Positions 37,035-51,300 of a stretch of DNA of 64,000 nt are shown here, piece by piece; position 1 is the first letter of the stretch, and the number at the start of each line of letters is the position of its first letter. Under the pieces are notes generated by a model. It saw nothing but the letters and a program-made list of their open reading frames with translations. It did no database searches and was not told where the DNA came from. Location of the stretch: assembly GCA_000231825.2 (NCBI GenBank), contig JH720339.1, positions 557,285 to 621,284 of the forward strand, given 5' to 3'. Both the position numbers and the translations under genes were made by a program. This stretch comes from Tetrahymena elliotti 4EA. Its lineage: Eukaryota; Ciliophora; Oligohymenophorea; Hymenostomatida; Tetrahymenidae.

Positions 37035-40000
37035 ATGGAGTTTTAACAAAATGGTATTTATAGAAATTCATTAAATTTTTTTTAATGTTTGTTTGATGTT
37101 GAATATAAAATATTATAACAATAATAATTAAAATTTAGGTCAAAAAATTCCAAGGTTTTAAGATTCTTCTTATTTTTAGCAGGAAAATAAATTTGCAGTA
37201 GATGCAGGTTTATAAAAGATGGAAATGAATGAATTTTAGCAAGCTTAAGAGATAGAGGGAAGTAACCCTGCTTCACTATTTTAAATAGAGACATCTGTTA
37301 TAAACAGAATAGAGAATGATTCAAACAATAACATAATTTAAAGAGGAAGTGATTTATAAAATGTATGTTAAATGCTAGACAATGGGAATAGTTCAGACGA
37401 CACTTCAATATCAGCAATGAATTAAATTATCAAAGTATAGGATTAAGCTGCTGATTAAAATCATGAAACATTGAAATAATTAAAAGAGTTCTTAGTTGAT
37501 TAAATAGAAAATATGTCGTAAAATTTTAGTTATTTATTTTATTATGTTAAAGCTGTCGTAATTGTGTGTGAAAATCTTGAAATTTATTTATTGTTTAAAA
37601 TATTAGGCTAAATGATATTTATGCAAATTACGAGCTCTTAACAAATTATTGCTTGAAACAATAATTCTTATTGTAGAACAAGCATTTTAATCCTAAATAA
37701 TACTTCTAAGGAAAAAAGATATCCTAAATATAATTCAATGGTATTTGTTAGATATTTAATTTAATTTTTCAAGTAGAATTTTATCTTTAAGATCTTTCAA
37801 ATATTTATTCTTCCAAGTATTTTAATTAAAATTATTATTAAATAGATATTTTCAATGATAAAAAAGAATCAAATGCATAATAGTTAAATACGAACTAAGA
37901 TAGCAAGACAATTTAAAACAAACCTTTTGAAAAGTAGAGAAAGAATTTTCCTAACTCTAAGGGATATGGAACTTAGCTAGATTATGTAAAAGAAGTCAAG
38001 GAAGAAAGTTTTTCTGTGGGAAGTGTAACTCCTTAATCTCCTGCATAAAATAATATAATTGCAGGCTTTTAAAGATAAGCTTAAATTCATATTTCAACTC
38101 CAGTTAAAAAAAACTCAATAAATCTAAGTTCAGCATCCACAAAATTAGGGTTTTAACCAAGCTCAGCAGTTTCTAGCTATATTAACAGTAGTACTTAAGG
38201 ATTAGATATGTCCACACGGAGCTTACTTTAGTCTAAAAGTATATAACATGGATCTAACCATAATATAAATCATCCTTAAGATCCTTAAAAAGATGAATTA
38301 GCTTACTTAAAAAGTGAAAATTATAACTCTTAAAATACACAAGCTTCTAAAGAAGCAAAGTAAAAGGAGAAAATTGAAATTTTAACAAAAAAAAAATTAA
38401 ATTTAACATCTAGTAATTTTAATTATGGTCAATCATCATAAAAATCACCTAAAAGTAAGTTAGTCTAGCAAATAAACAACTTCGAAGCACAGTCTTCTAG
38501 CAACAAAAATAAAAATTACATTTCTTATATAAGGGATTTTTAAGGAAACTCTGCAAATAAAGATTCTAATAAATAAAATTTAAATATAAATATTTCAAAG
38601 CAAAATCCAAGTTTTAATTTCAATTCTGCTTCAAATTTATAAAATGCTGGGACTAATCTTCTAAAAAATGTGTAAATAAATTTATTTAGCCCAAAAAATT
38701 TAACTAACTCCTCTTTAGAAAATCTAAATAAATTTGAGAATAGTAATTAAATAACGACTGATGATGGAAATAAATTTCAAATTTAAAGTCAAGCAAATAA
38801 TGAAAAGAAAGCTGAAAACATAAATTCATTTGAAACTTTAAAAAAAATAGAAAATCAAAGCAGCTCAAACAATTTAATTAATTTAATTAAATAAGAAAAT
38901 TCAAGTAAATTTGATAACTTAACAATAAATGAAAACTCAAATCAGCCAGATAATTTGATAAAATTAGATAGTTAAAATAGAATTGAAAATTTGTCAAAAT
39001 AATAAATTAATAAAAAGCCTGAAAATTCTAGCAGAATACAGGAGTCTTAGATTAATCATGTTAACAATTTTCTTACATAAAATAAATCTCTATCTCCTAA
39101 AGGATAGTCTAGTATTGCTATGAAAAACCAACTAACCAAGAAGGAGAGATTTTAAAATTTACAATTAAATGACCATGTGTATTCTTCATCTCACAGTTAA
39201 TCGTAAACAGCTTTATCAAGAAAAGGAGGCGTTGTTAACTTGAACTTGAATTTAAACTTACAATTGTCTCCTAAAGGTAGTTAATAGAAAATCCAATCAA
39301 ACTAAAATGATGTAAGTAAATCAAATGACTAAAAATACGAAAATGCAAGAAAAATCTCTAACTCGAACCACATGAGTGAAGCATAAAAATAAGAAATAAA
39401 AAAGGTTACAATAAACCCAGGTAATAAAGAAAGAAAAAGTATTAGCATTCATCTAGAGTCAACAAAATATTATCAATATAGTAACGAGTAACCAGTTTCT
39501 GTTAAAATAGATAAAACTCACAAGGATTCCGCTTCTAAAGTAACAAATAGTTCAAATATTTCTTAATCTCCCCTCTCCTCTCAAATTCTTAAAGATTAAG
39601 TTAAACTTAAAAATGAAATAAATAAACTGAGTAAGTTATTAGAATCCAATACAAATAAATAAGAATAAAATATGTATGAATAAATTCCAGGTTCTCTCCA
39701 TTCTACATAGCAACATATTTAATCATAAACGTTGATTAACACTGCTTCTACATCGAACACAAATAAACAGAGTATTGATATTAACAAAGGGCCTATTAAA
39801 AAGTAGATGCATTACACCATACCTCTAATAAAAGATTTAAATTAATCGAAAGTGTCATCATAAGCTTTGATTCCAGAAGATAATGGGTCTCATAGAGAGA
39901 TTAAAGATTATAGAGTTAGTGCGGGTAATTCTCGAGCAATTTCTCCTTCCTACAATTTGAAAGACATGAGGATACCAAGTCCAGGAAACAGTTTAAGTAA

Positions 40001-40740
40001 AATGAAATTTACTTGATTAAATAATACAATCAATTTTTGATAAATTCTAAAAATACTTATTTACATTATTTCTTAAATAAAAAATAGATAACTCAAATGC
40101 AAGACTTAGTAGCTCTCTCTAACCTACTCCTAGGGATCATCATGAATAAATTCATTCAGGGGTTATTAATTAAAATAGTAGCAACTAAGTAGCAAGAAAT
40201 ATTGCTTCTGTAATATCAATTCTTAACAACAAAGTTTCAAAAGATAATAAAAGCTAAACAAGGGGATACAATAATAAATCTATCAATAAATCAAATCCTT
40301 TGAGTCCAAAATAAAGAAGTTTATCTAGAGGAAAACCAAATATCGGAACACCGCTTCTACCTGGATAAATTCCACTTGACTAGGGCAGTAGAAATGCAAG
40401 TTAAGTTTTTTAGAGTAATTTAATGAATTAAAATGGAAATTAAATTGGGTATTAAAATACTAGAAATTTAATTAATTCACCCTCATATGGAAGTATATTT
40501 TAGCCTTAATTGAGCTAAAAATATACATAAATTTACTAATAAATGGAATTATTGAATTAAAAGTTTAACATTGGAGGTAATAACCAGCAAGTATAGGTTA
40601 ATTAAAATTCTCATAATAACTAACACAGCAACTTAAATAGTAATAATGGTTCATAAGCTTGTTTAGCTCAACCTAATTCTTCTAACACTCTTAGAAATTC
40701 ATCTAAAAACAATACCAAAAACATTAAAAAAAATATTTGA
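37035..40740 (+). CDS. Asn/Ser/Gln-rich protein of unknown function
   Basis: Model: join(37035..37053, 37139..37517, 37607..37740, 37846..39996, 40088..40740), 1,111 aa, all phases consistent and all introns GTA...TAG. The last intron is required because the frame otherwise hits TGA at 40014. The protein is low complexity with Ser-Pro sites (QSPAQ, LSPKG, IPSPG) that could be phosphorylated, and scattered short basic motifs. One helical stretch (about residues 90-125, HETLKQLKEFLVDQIENMS) may form a coiled coil. A less biased segment is encoded by exon 3 (LNDIYANYELLTNYCLKQQ). No catalytic domain, signal peptide or membrane segment is seen. It may be a scaffold or RNA/cytoskeleton-associated protein, but no function is supported. 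Confidence 0.75.
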
Positions 40741-41839
40741 GCTTAGAATTTAAATTTATTTATGGTAATAAATAAAATTTCAAAAGAAATCCTATTTTCT
40801 ATTTTTCTCTTTCTGTGGTAATAAGATTTCTTGGAAAGTATTTATTTATTTTTAGTATTTTAAGGAAAGTAAAATCCAATAAAATATGATCAAAAAACTA
40901 AATAAATTACCACATTAAAAAAATTATAACATATATTTCTAATAAATAAAGCAAATTTGTTAATTTTAATAAAATAAACTAAGATCTAAATAAAACCTTA
41001 ATAATTAGCTAATAAATTAGCTTCATGATAACATAACACATCACAATTAATATGAAAAAAATGATGATTAAAATAATAATATAATGTATATACTATATAA
41101 ATTTTATTACTCTAACTTCTTTTATTACCAAAATATTTCAAACCTTTCTTTTTTGTGTTTTTTATTTAGAATTGCACACACAACCTAAAATATTTTTTTA
41201 AAGTGATTTTTTATTTGTTAAAAAATATGTTTTTAAATTAAAAATATTTGATTCTATTATTTTACAACAGAATCAGTAGAATAAAAGGAAGGATATTGTT
41301 TTTAATTATTTTACTGCCATTAATTAATCAAAAAAGTGTTATATTTAACTCTGAAAATAAATAATTTAGATAGGAAATTTATTTGAAAATTAGTAGTGGA
41401 TAAAGTGATTTAATGAGGTATATTTTTAAATTAGAAAATAGATTTTTATAATAGAAAAATAGAGTAAATAATGATGTGTTTTTAAGCTATATAAAGCTAG
41501 CTATGTAAAAAAGAGGTGATACAATTTAATAAATAGAAAAATAAATAAATATTAATATACAAATAAAGTTAAATAGTATTCATTTTTGGCGTCACAAAAA
41601 TAAATAAATTGGTAATTAGTTAAATAAAAAAAACATATTCAAAAATAACTTAACACTAAAGATCAACAAATAAGATAAATTATTAAATTAATAAATAATA
41701 ATTAACTATCTTTTCTTTAAAGCATATATAAAGCAAGAAAGCAAGGAAGCAAGCAAGCAAACAAACAAACAAAAAAATCAAAAAATTAGTTATTATTATA
41801 AAAAAACATCAGAGGATAAAATTAAATAAAGTTAGTAAA
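40741..41839. other. intergenic spacer
   Basis: AT-rich region upstream of the first CHAT gene; probably its promoter region. Contains a tetranucleotide microsatellite (41731-41777). Confidence 0.6.
41731..41777. repeat. AAGC/AAAC tetranucleotide microsatellite
   Basis: Tandem four-base repeats, first AAGC-like with interruptions (AAGCAAGAAAGCAAGG), then AAGC, then AAAC, ending in an A run. It lies about 60 nt upstream of the start codon of the first CHAT gene, so its length could affect that leader. Confidence 0.85.
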
Positions 41840-44800
41840 ATGAGAGAGTTGTATTTTTATTATTAGTATGATGATGAATTTAATATTGAAAGAATAGATT
41901 TAGTTGATTACTTAGAAGAGAATGATATTGAAGATTTAGATGCAGAAGTTGTTTTGAAAATATTATAGATTAATAATATTGATTTTGATTAAAAGAGTAT
42001 TTAAGTTTATAATAGCGATAGTGGATAATGGGAGGAAATAGAACATTTTTATGTTTAAGTTGATGAGCTATTTGAAGAAGATAATCAATATTTTTATGAA
42101 AATGGCATTCGTGTTTAAATTAAAAAAGGTTAACAATAGTATCAATAGTTTGAAAATGAGTAGTAATTATAACAATAAATTGATTAATAACGATTTTACT
42201 AAGATTTGCAAGATATTAATTACTATTACAGCTAAAACTTTGAATAGTAAAAATTTAATGTCATCGTTTTTGAAGAATTAAATTAGATTAAAAGCGCTCT
42301 TAATCAGTTTTATATTTATAATGATGAATAAATCTAAAGAAATGCTCAGAATATTGATTCTTTATATTATGAAATTCTTGAGAGAAGAAATGATATTGAG
42401 TAACTAAGTAAGTAAATATCAAGTTATTTTGAATAAGGAAGGAATAGATTTAATTCTGGAAATGGAGGATTCACTAATAAATCTACTTAAAAAGTTAATT
42501 TATTTGCTAATTTAACAGAATAAAATGAAGAAACACCAAAGTTATTTTTTCAAGAAAGCCAAAAGTCTGAAGAAAAAAATTTTTTTGGTGGTTTAGTTAA
42601 TACAGATAATGATGTAAATTTCTTTAATAACAGCAACAATAACAAGGAAGAAACTCCTATTTCTATATTTGTAAATAATACGAAATCTAATAGTGAATTA
42701 AGAAATGGAATTGCTATTAAGGAAACTAAATTAGATAGTATTGTAGAGAATGATAAGTTAAATAAATCACCTATGACTTCAAATATTAAGTTTAGATAGG
42801 GCAGCAGTGCAAATATTAATTTTATACCAACAACTCCTATGACAAAACCTTCTAGTAATTTTTAAATGATGCAAGGAATTAGTAACTTTAGTAATTCTAG
42901 TGTTATTCGTATGTCTATTATGTATAGTGAGCCTCTAGTAGTAAGGAAAAATAAATTTATTTATCCTGCAGGTGAACCAGTCGAGTATGAATAGGAAATA
43001 TTGTAGCTCACCCGTTATTTTTAAAAGTGCAAGAATAATGGCGAAATTAATATCAGAGTTGCTAATTTAGACAATCTTGATGAAGAAGTTATGAGTTCTT
43101 AAATTATTCATATATCTTGTCATGGAGACTTTAGCAAGGAGTCTTAAAAATATTACTTGTAATTTGAGGAGAAAAATTGTGAGCTTAAATGTGTAACAAC
43201 AGAACAATTTAAAATTTTATTATAAAACAAAAAAGAGAAACCTAAATTAACCTTTGTAAATGCTTGCCACTCTGAGGAAGTTGGGTTAATGTTTTTGAAT
43301 TCTGGAATACCTTTTGTTGTAGCTGTTTAGTCAAATCTTAAAATATAAGATAAAGCTGCTTAAATATTTTCTAACTCTTTTTACATGGGGCTTATGAATA
43401 AGTATTCAATTAGAGCAGCATTCAAAAGTGCTAAAGATGCTCTTATTTCTAAGCATCATTAAGATTGCTATACTTGTTGCTGTGCTCATCAGCATACTGA
43501 TAATTGTGAATGGTAATTAATTATTTTATCAAAAATATAATCAAGATGTATATAAAAATTTATTTTAATTAGGTTATAATATGCTATGGACCATGGTTAT
43601 CAGGAAGCTCATAAACTACATGAAAGGTTTGTTTGTGACTGCTACAATCCGAGTAGATCGGATAGTGTTAAAAATCCAATTTATCATAAATAAAGTTGTA
43701 ATTAAATAAAAGAGTTTTTCTAATTAATTGCTGATGATAATAAGATGGATGAAATATTTAATTTACCTAGTGATAAATTTATTCATGGATGCTGTTGTTA
43801 AGATGAAAACACAACCCATGATGAATCTGCTAAATTTAAGTTATTGTGTTTGAATGATACTTTTGATTACAGTTTTAATTTTGAAAAAGGAGATATGAAT
43901 ATAAAATATAATTTTGACTTATATAATTCTAATTTTAGAAGTTAATTTAAGTTATTTGGCAGGTAAATTTTATTTTTTAAAAATTCCATTCTTGACATTT
44001 TTATCTTTATTTAAAGAAATGTAGAAATGTATGAAATATTTAACTCGTTAAATGACTGCTCTCATAATAGCTAATTTGTTGTTATCTATGGTGAGAGAGG
44101 ATCAGGTTTAACATCTATTTCTAAGAAAGTAGCCAGGTAAAATTTTTTGTTTTGAAAAATATCTCTTTTATATTTTTTTTGTTTTTAGACACTTAAAGGA
44201 AAGAGAAATTGTGAATGAAATTATAATAGAAGATTTTGAAAATGTAGATAGAGGTATATCAAAATTTAAAACCAAATTGAAGAAATTTAAAAATGGAAAA
44301 GAAGGATCTTAGCCATACTATACTCTTATGATTTTAGATAATTGTGATGATTTAATAAATAAAAATCTAGAAGATTTTACAAAATAGCTATCAAATACTG
44401 CTCTGAATGTTAAATTTATCATAATTACTCACTTTAAGCCTAATTTAAAGCTAAATGAAGCAGTTATAAATTACATAGAGCTCAAACCCTTAGACAAAAA
44501 AACAGCTTATGATATAATTAGTCATCATATAGGCAATTAAATTGTAAGTAAAGCAAAAGATATTAACTTTGCAAATACCCTTGATAAGATCTTAGAAAAA
44601 AAGTAAATTTTACCAAAGTTTGTTATGGAAATAGTTTAAAATATTAAAAATGGCTCTGATTTGTAAGATTTGCTTATTAGTTAAGATCCTCTTGATCTCA
44701 TTATGAAGTAACAAACTTCTTTTTTTTTATGAATAAAGTAAAAATTTATTCAAAATTATAAAGAAAATTAAAAGAAAATCAATTAAAATATGAAATGCTG

Positions 44801-46869
44801 CTAGTTATTTCACTCTTTCCTCATGGTGTTTCTGTAGAAGATTTGAAATATTTAGCTTCTAAAAAGAAAATCCCACCCAACTGGGAATAAATTATGCTCT
44901 AATTAACATCTGAAGAAGTAATTGACCCAAATCACCCTATGTCTCATAATGAAGATACAGAAAGTGAAGAAAATTCTGACATAGATTCTAGCAGCTAAAG
45001 TGATATTGGTAGTATTACAGCTATAGCAGGGTCTTATGCTAATGAGCACCATCATTTTAAAATTGGATAATATTTTTGGATGAGTGTTTCAAGAAATGAT
45101 TTACAATTTATTCAATTTAAAATTAAAAAAAATATCCCCAGATGGCTTTATTCAAAAGAGGAATATTCCATAGATCTACTTCAAAAAGAAGTACTTATTT
45201 TAGAGTACTTATCTTATTTTGCTAAAAAGATGCTAAACTGTATTAAGTAAGAAAAATACTAAAAACTTAAGATGGTGGATTATTCTTCTATTGTTGACTA
45301 TGGATTATTTAAAATATCATTTTAGAAAGATTGGTTTTAAGAAGATGATGAAGATTAAGATACAGATGAAACTAAAACAAGTGATCTATAAAATCCTAGA
45401 TTGAGTAGAAGCTACTCTGAGAATTTTGAAGAACACATTTTCAAGAAATACAAAAAGAACTTAGATAGTTTATTCAAGCTGCATGAACAAAACTTGTATG
45501 TTTATTTGAAGAAAGATGATTTGATGAATTTAATAAAGTTTATGAGTAAGCTATTTTTTGGTTATTTTATTCTTCAATTTTTATTTTAATGTAAAAATAG
45601 ATTCATCTAATTGCCATGAAAAAAGAATTCTTAAAGAAGCCCTCAAAGATTTGTGTGTAGATATACCTTCTATCCATAAGTTGTTAGATCACAAAGAAGA
45701 TGCTTAAGAATAATGCCAGAAAGCCATTAATATTTTAGATGAATTAATTCTATGCAGTGATAACTTGCCTTTTTTAATAGCCAAGCTCAAAATTTAATTT
45801 ATTCAAGCCAATTTATATTTTGATCAGATTGACTTTTAAACTAAAAATTAAGAGGAATTTAGAATTATAATCAACTAGTTCAAAAACATTAATGAATCAA
45901 TTTAAAGTTTATCAAACCATAATGAATTCAAGCATCAAAAAAATATCTTGTAAATCAAATTTTTTTAATTAAACAAAATAAACAACAATTTATTAAAAAA
46001 TATTACATAAATTGTTAAACTAAAGAAAAACTTATTATGTTTTAAGAAACTTTCAATTTTATAAATTGATCTAAAATTATTTTTTTAAAAAAAGAATGAT
46101 CTTAAAGGCAGAAAAAGCATTATTTGTAGCATACACAATAAGAATCATAATTGAATAAATACTAAACAAAGACTATAAATATGAATTGAAAGATTTACCT
46201 TATGTAAGTGATATGTTAGATTTATTTGGCTCTAAAAAAATGGACCAAAAATTCTAAAATTATCATGATTTAAGCTCTTACTTAATAGAAAAACTTGTTA
46301 TATATTCTCAAGAATTAGCTAAGATAGATGGTTGTAATCTAGTTATCTAAAATGGCAGAGATATTAGTAGTAGTTTAAGCTTACCTAAGAGTATTGAATA
46401 CTTAAATGAATATCCATAAACTAATCTAGAAGTCTTGGTTTCTAAAATTAAATTTGTTGCAGCTTGCTTTTAAGGCTTTATGGTTAACGAAGAATATAAT
46501 GAGTTACAAGTAGAGTCCATCTAAGAGAGTTTAAAGGTATTTTCATAATATTCATTAAATGAACTTAAAGAACAGTGCATTAAGTAGTTTGCCAAATAAT
46601 TTTTGATAAATAAATCTCTTTAAAACAACAAAAAAGTTGAGAAAATACCTTACAAAATCGAATCTGAAATTATCAAGTAGGTTAAATCAGGTCCAGTAGA
46701 AGTAATAATTTTTTATGTTTTTAATAAAATATGAATTTTTAATGAATAATTTTTATTAAATAAATAGAATTTAACAAAGAATATAAAAGAGACATTTGAA
46801 AAAGCATATGAATAGTTAAAAATGTAAGAATCAAAAGATTTAAAAATACCCATCCAAACCAATGCATGA
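41840..46869 (+). CDS. CHAT protease-STAND NTPase protein A (P-loop degenerate)
   Basis: Model: join(41840..43512, 43573..43962, 44017..44136, 44189..44707, 44764..45545, 45601..45949, 46095..46701, 46768..46869), 1,513 aa, all phases consistent. Start MRELYFYYQYDDE. Order: acidic N-terminal domain, Gln/Asn-rich linker, motif MYSEPLV and YPAGEPVEYEQE, then a CHAT caspase-like domain (about 375-540) with catalytic His428 in HISCHGDFS and Cys476 in VNACHSEEVG. A Cys/His cluster follows (CYTCCCAHQHTDNC, 543-556; then VCDCYN and GCCCQDE..THDES). The STAND NTPase has P-loop position 713-720 reading GERGSGLT (Leu for the essential Lys), Walker B ILDNCDD near 778, and a winged-helix motif LFPHGVSVEDLKYL near 918-931. 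The helical C-terminus resembles protein B. CHAT-STAND proteins act as sensor-triggered proteases in bacteria; the role here is inferred. Confidence 0.88.
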
Positions 46870-48341
46870 ATAACCAATCATTTCAATTACCAATTTAATC
46901 ACTTTCTTTTTATTTAAATTAATTAATTTATTTATTATGTACATAAATCATTCTATACATTAAAATATATATTTATATCATTCATTCATTTACTTTTGTT
47001 TTTAGATCATAAAATATTTATCAAAATTATCTCAAGTCAATATTAAAATAAAATAAATAGAAATTTTATAATTTTTTTAAGTACTTACTACTCAATTTAA
47101 AAATCTACAAAGAATAAAGTAAAATATTAAGATAAGTCTTTTTCTTTGTATTAATAGAAATCTAATTGATTTACTTGATAAAAAGAGAAATTATCAATTT
47201 TACATTATTCTTTACTTTAAATCCTTATTTATTTAAAGCAATAAAAAAATAAGACAAGCAAATATAATTTGCTAAAGTTTGAAGTAAAAAAATAAATTAA
47301 GATATGAATAAATAGAACAAATTTTTAAAAGAAAAATAAACATTTTAATATGTAGGCTAATAAGAATCATACCTTAATCTTTGCTTGAAAATTTGCAAGC
47401 CAAAACCTAAATAAAATCCAGAAATTCAAATTTTTAAGATTTGATAAAATTTAAAAACATGGTTTTGAGTTTTAATTTGATTAAGGATTTTAGCAAATCT
47501 TAGACCAAAATGATAAAATTTCATATGATCAAAAATTATTGGAGGGTCAAATTTCTGGTTATTTATTGTGAAATTTTTATAAAAAGATATAGAATAAAAG
47601 TAATTCAATTAAAAAACCTTATAATTAGGCTAAAATATAAAATAATAAATAGGATTTACTGATTAATAAGATCAAAAATATAGATTACTTTATTCCTAAA
47701 ATTATGGATTTTATTTTTGAATTTTTATCAAATAAATTACTAAATTATTACATTTAATTTGCTAATTATTTATATTATCATCTCAAATGAGTCAAATTAG
47801 TGATTCATTTGTTGATAGGATGTGTTGATGGTATTAAGATTATTAATTTAGTATTTTCTAACATATTAATCATATGTGCGACTTTTTAGTAATTAATTAG
47901 ATTTTTAGCAGAGATATTTGTTAAATTTAAATTTGAGTTATGTTAGAAAAATCTGTACACTTTTGCAATTTTTGTTAATGAGAAATTTCACAATCTATCT
48001 ATAGATTAATTAATTTTTATAGCATTAAGGAATTATTATTTGGTTTATATTCATAAGCAAATCTATGCAACATTATTTACTTTTTTAAAATCCTCTTAAT
48101 ATTTTAGCTTTAGTTCATGATAAATTTTAACAAAAAATTAATATTCACATAAAAAACAATAAACTAGGGTATTAGTATACCAAAAAGATAAAGTAAACTC
48201 CTTTAATTAAATATATTAATAGAATAAAAAGAGTTTCTTAACAATACTTGGCAAAGGTCAAAGAGTGATTGATTACTCAAGCAATAACTTTCTTTGACAA
48301 GCTCAAAATTAGAAAGTGAAAATATTTTTGAATAAATAAGG
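46870..48341. other. intergenic spacer between paralogous CHAT genes
   Basis: AT-rich 1.5 kb with no supported gene; separates the two CHAT-STAND genes, which share direction. Confidence 0.6.
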
Positions 48342-51300
48342 ATGAGAGAAAAATAGGTTTTTGTTAAATATAGATATGCAAGGCATGATGAAGAAACTAG
48401 CTCTTAATTGGATGATGAAAATTAGTAATGGTACATAATTGATTTAAGCAATTCTATAAATGAAGGTGAAATAACTTACCTGACATTTGATATGCTAGTT
48501 GAAATTCTTAAAGATGATAATGCTAAGTTCCAAGAAAATAATATAAAGTAGAAGAATGATTATTATTGGATAACTGTTAGTGAAAAAAATTTTGGTATTG
48601 ATTTCAGTAATGTAGAAGAGGATGATTTAGAGGAGATAGAAATAGTTCTTCTTTTAGAGTTGTAGAAATCTGAATCACAATAAATCTTTGAAAATGAAGC
48701 CATTTCTAGTTTATAAAAAGGTATAGATTCAATAAATGCTAAAATAGAAAGGATTAGTCAGAGGTAGAGTGACATATGTAGATTTTTTTAGTTTGATAAT
48801 GACATATGCCTTAAAGATATAATTGAAGAAACTTTAAATAATCAAATAGATAGGCAAAGAGATTTAATCAATAATTTTGTTTAAGCTACTTTGAACTCAT
48901 TACATGAATATTATAGCGCTTTATCGTAATAAATATAATCAGTAGAAAGTAAATAAAATTAATCTATGCATGTTTCAACAACTGGAATTGGAATGATTGC
49001 TAGAAGTTAGAGTTTTAATGCATCATAACAATTCATGGAGTAGAGTTTTTAGTATAGGCCTAATCATAACCAACTAGTAAATTCCTAACAAAGTTTTAAT
49101 GCACATATGAATAACAATGATTCTAAGCAATTATTTAACAATTAATACTTTCAGCAAAGCATAGATTTTGATATTAAAAAATAAGAAACAAAAGAAAGTT
49201 TATAAAGTGGTGAGCTGAATAAATAACAATCTTAGCAAATGAAAGATTCTGAAACAGAATAAACTTCTTAAAATTAAAAATAAACTATTAATTTTTTTGG
49301 AAATTTGGGAAAAGAGGATGAGGTTCGCAATAAGGCTAATTCTAATCTATCAGACTAGAATCTCTTTTCAATAGGACATGTTGATTCTAAAAAGATATAA
49401 ACATCAAGTATTTTTAACAATAATGGATTGTAAAGTAAAAGTGAAAGCCAGAGAAATTAAGAGTATTCTCTAACAGCTAATAATATTTAAGGTTCTTTAA
49501 ATGATCTTGATAACAAAGAAAAACCTATATTTTAAATTAAAATTGCTAGTAATTCTAAAGACAGTAATGAAGAAAAACCACCTTCCTCTGTAAAAGCCCC
49601 TATTTTATTTTCTAACATACCTTAAGATGATGAGGCTGAAGAAGTCGATTTCTTTAAGAGCATTAAATAAAATGCAAACAAAGCTAATCTCTCTGTTCAC
49701 CCTAATTCAACTGATACTTAATCAAAAAATGTAGAAACTGAGCAACCTTAAAATAAAAAAAAAATTTCATCTGGCAGCAACTTAAGTACAAATATAGTTA
49801 ATAAAATGTTAGGATAAAACTCTACTAATTCTAAAAATAGACCAAGTCATCTTTCTCCTGATCCTTAACAATTTTAAACATCAAGCAATAAGCCCTCTTA
49901 TGATGCCTAGGCAGATAGTACTACCTCTACTAGCCTTATTAAAAATAAATTACCAAATTCATCACATTTATTGCCACATAACAATAGTAAAAGCATAGAA
50001 ACATAGGCTAGGAAACCAGTCTTAAGAGATTACTAAAGAAGGAACAGTAAATTTAGGAATTCTTCTGAAAATAATCATAATACAAATAGTAAAATGTTTT
50101 AAAGCTCACATTCTGGTGGAAATTCCAATCCTGGTGCCAAAGGTAAAGCTAATAATTTAACAGATATGACAATAATGTATAGTGAGCCTATAGTAAAATT
50201 ATAATTCTAGGCTAATATGTAGTCAGGAGCTTAGCAACCATATTTACCTGCAGGGGACCCTGTTGATTATGAATTAGAAATCCAAAAACTTAATGAATTT
50301 CTTAAAGAAACTAATAAACAAATAAAATTAGATATTGTTGTAGCAAGTTTGGATAATTTAGAGAAGGCTTTTAATAGAAATACTTAGATTTTACATATTA
50401 TGTGTCACGGAGATTATTCTGATAAGGAGTAACAATATTATTTATCCTTTGAGGATGAAGAATCAAAGCTTGATGCTATTACAAGCAAGAGATTTTCTGA
50501 GTTTTTAAAACAAAAAAATTGCAATGTTAAGCTGGTTTTTTTTAATGCATGTCATTCTGAAGAAGTAGGAAAAATATTTTATGAAGCTGGTATACCATTT
50601 GTCATAGCTGTTTAGTCTGATTTGAAGATTGAAGATAAAGCAGCTTTAACTTTTTCAAGTAGTTTTTATATGAATATCTTTTCAGGTCGATCAGTTCTAG
50701 AATCATTTGAAAATGCCAAAATTTCATTACAAGCCAAATAATATGAAGGCTGCTTCACCTGCTGCTGTGCTCACTCTCATGATTAAAATTGTTTGTGGTA
50801 AATATTTTAAATATTAAGGTTTATCGATTGATGTACAATTTTTATATTAATTTACAGGTTTGAAGAGGCTATGAATAATGGTTTTGATAAGGCACACGAA
50901 CAACACTTACCTTCACCAAAATGTAAATGCCCTAATTCTAAGAAGATGATACACGAATATGCATGTGAATGGGCAAATGATTTCCTTAAAAAGTATAAAG
51001 ATAACTATGAAGATTACTATGATGAAGTTGTTAGTAACGATTAACCATTATTTGTTTGTTGTTGTCATGGGTAAGAAACACCTCATGATGAATCACTTAA
51101 GTTTAGATTAATTAAAAGAGAAGACTAAGAAGATCAAAAAATTATGTCTGATTTACCAGAAGGAAATATTTTAGAAAAAAGTAATCTGGATTTTAACCAT
51201 CCAATATTCTAAGACCAAAGCAAAATATTTGGAAGGTAAATTAAAAATGAATAAATTAATTCTAATTTAATAATTTTTGTTTTTGTTCAAAAGAAATTTA

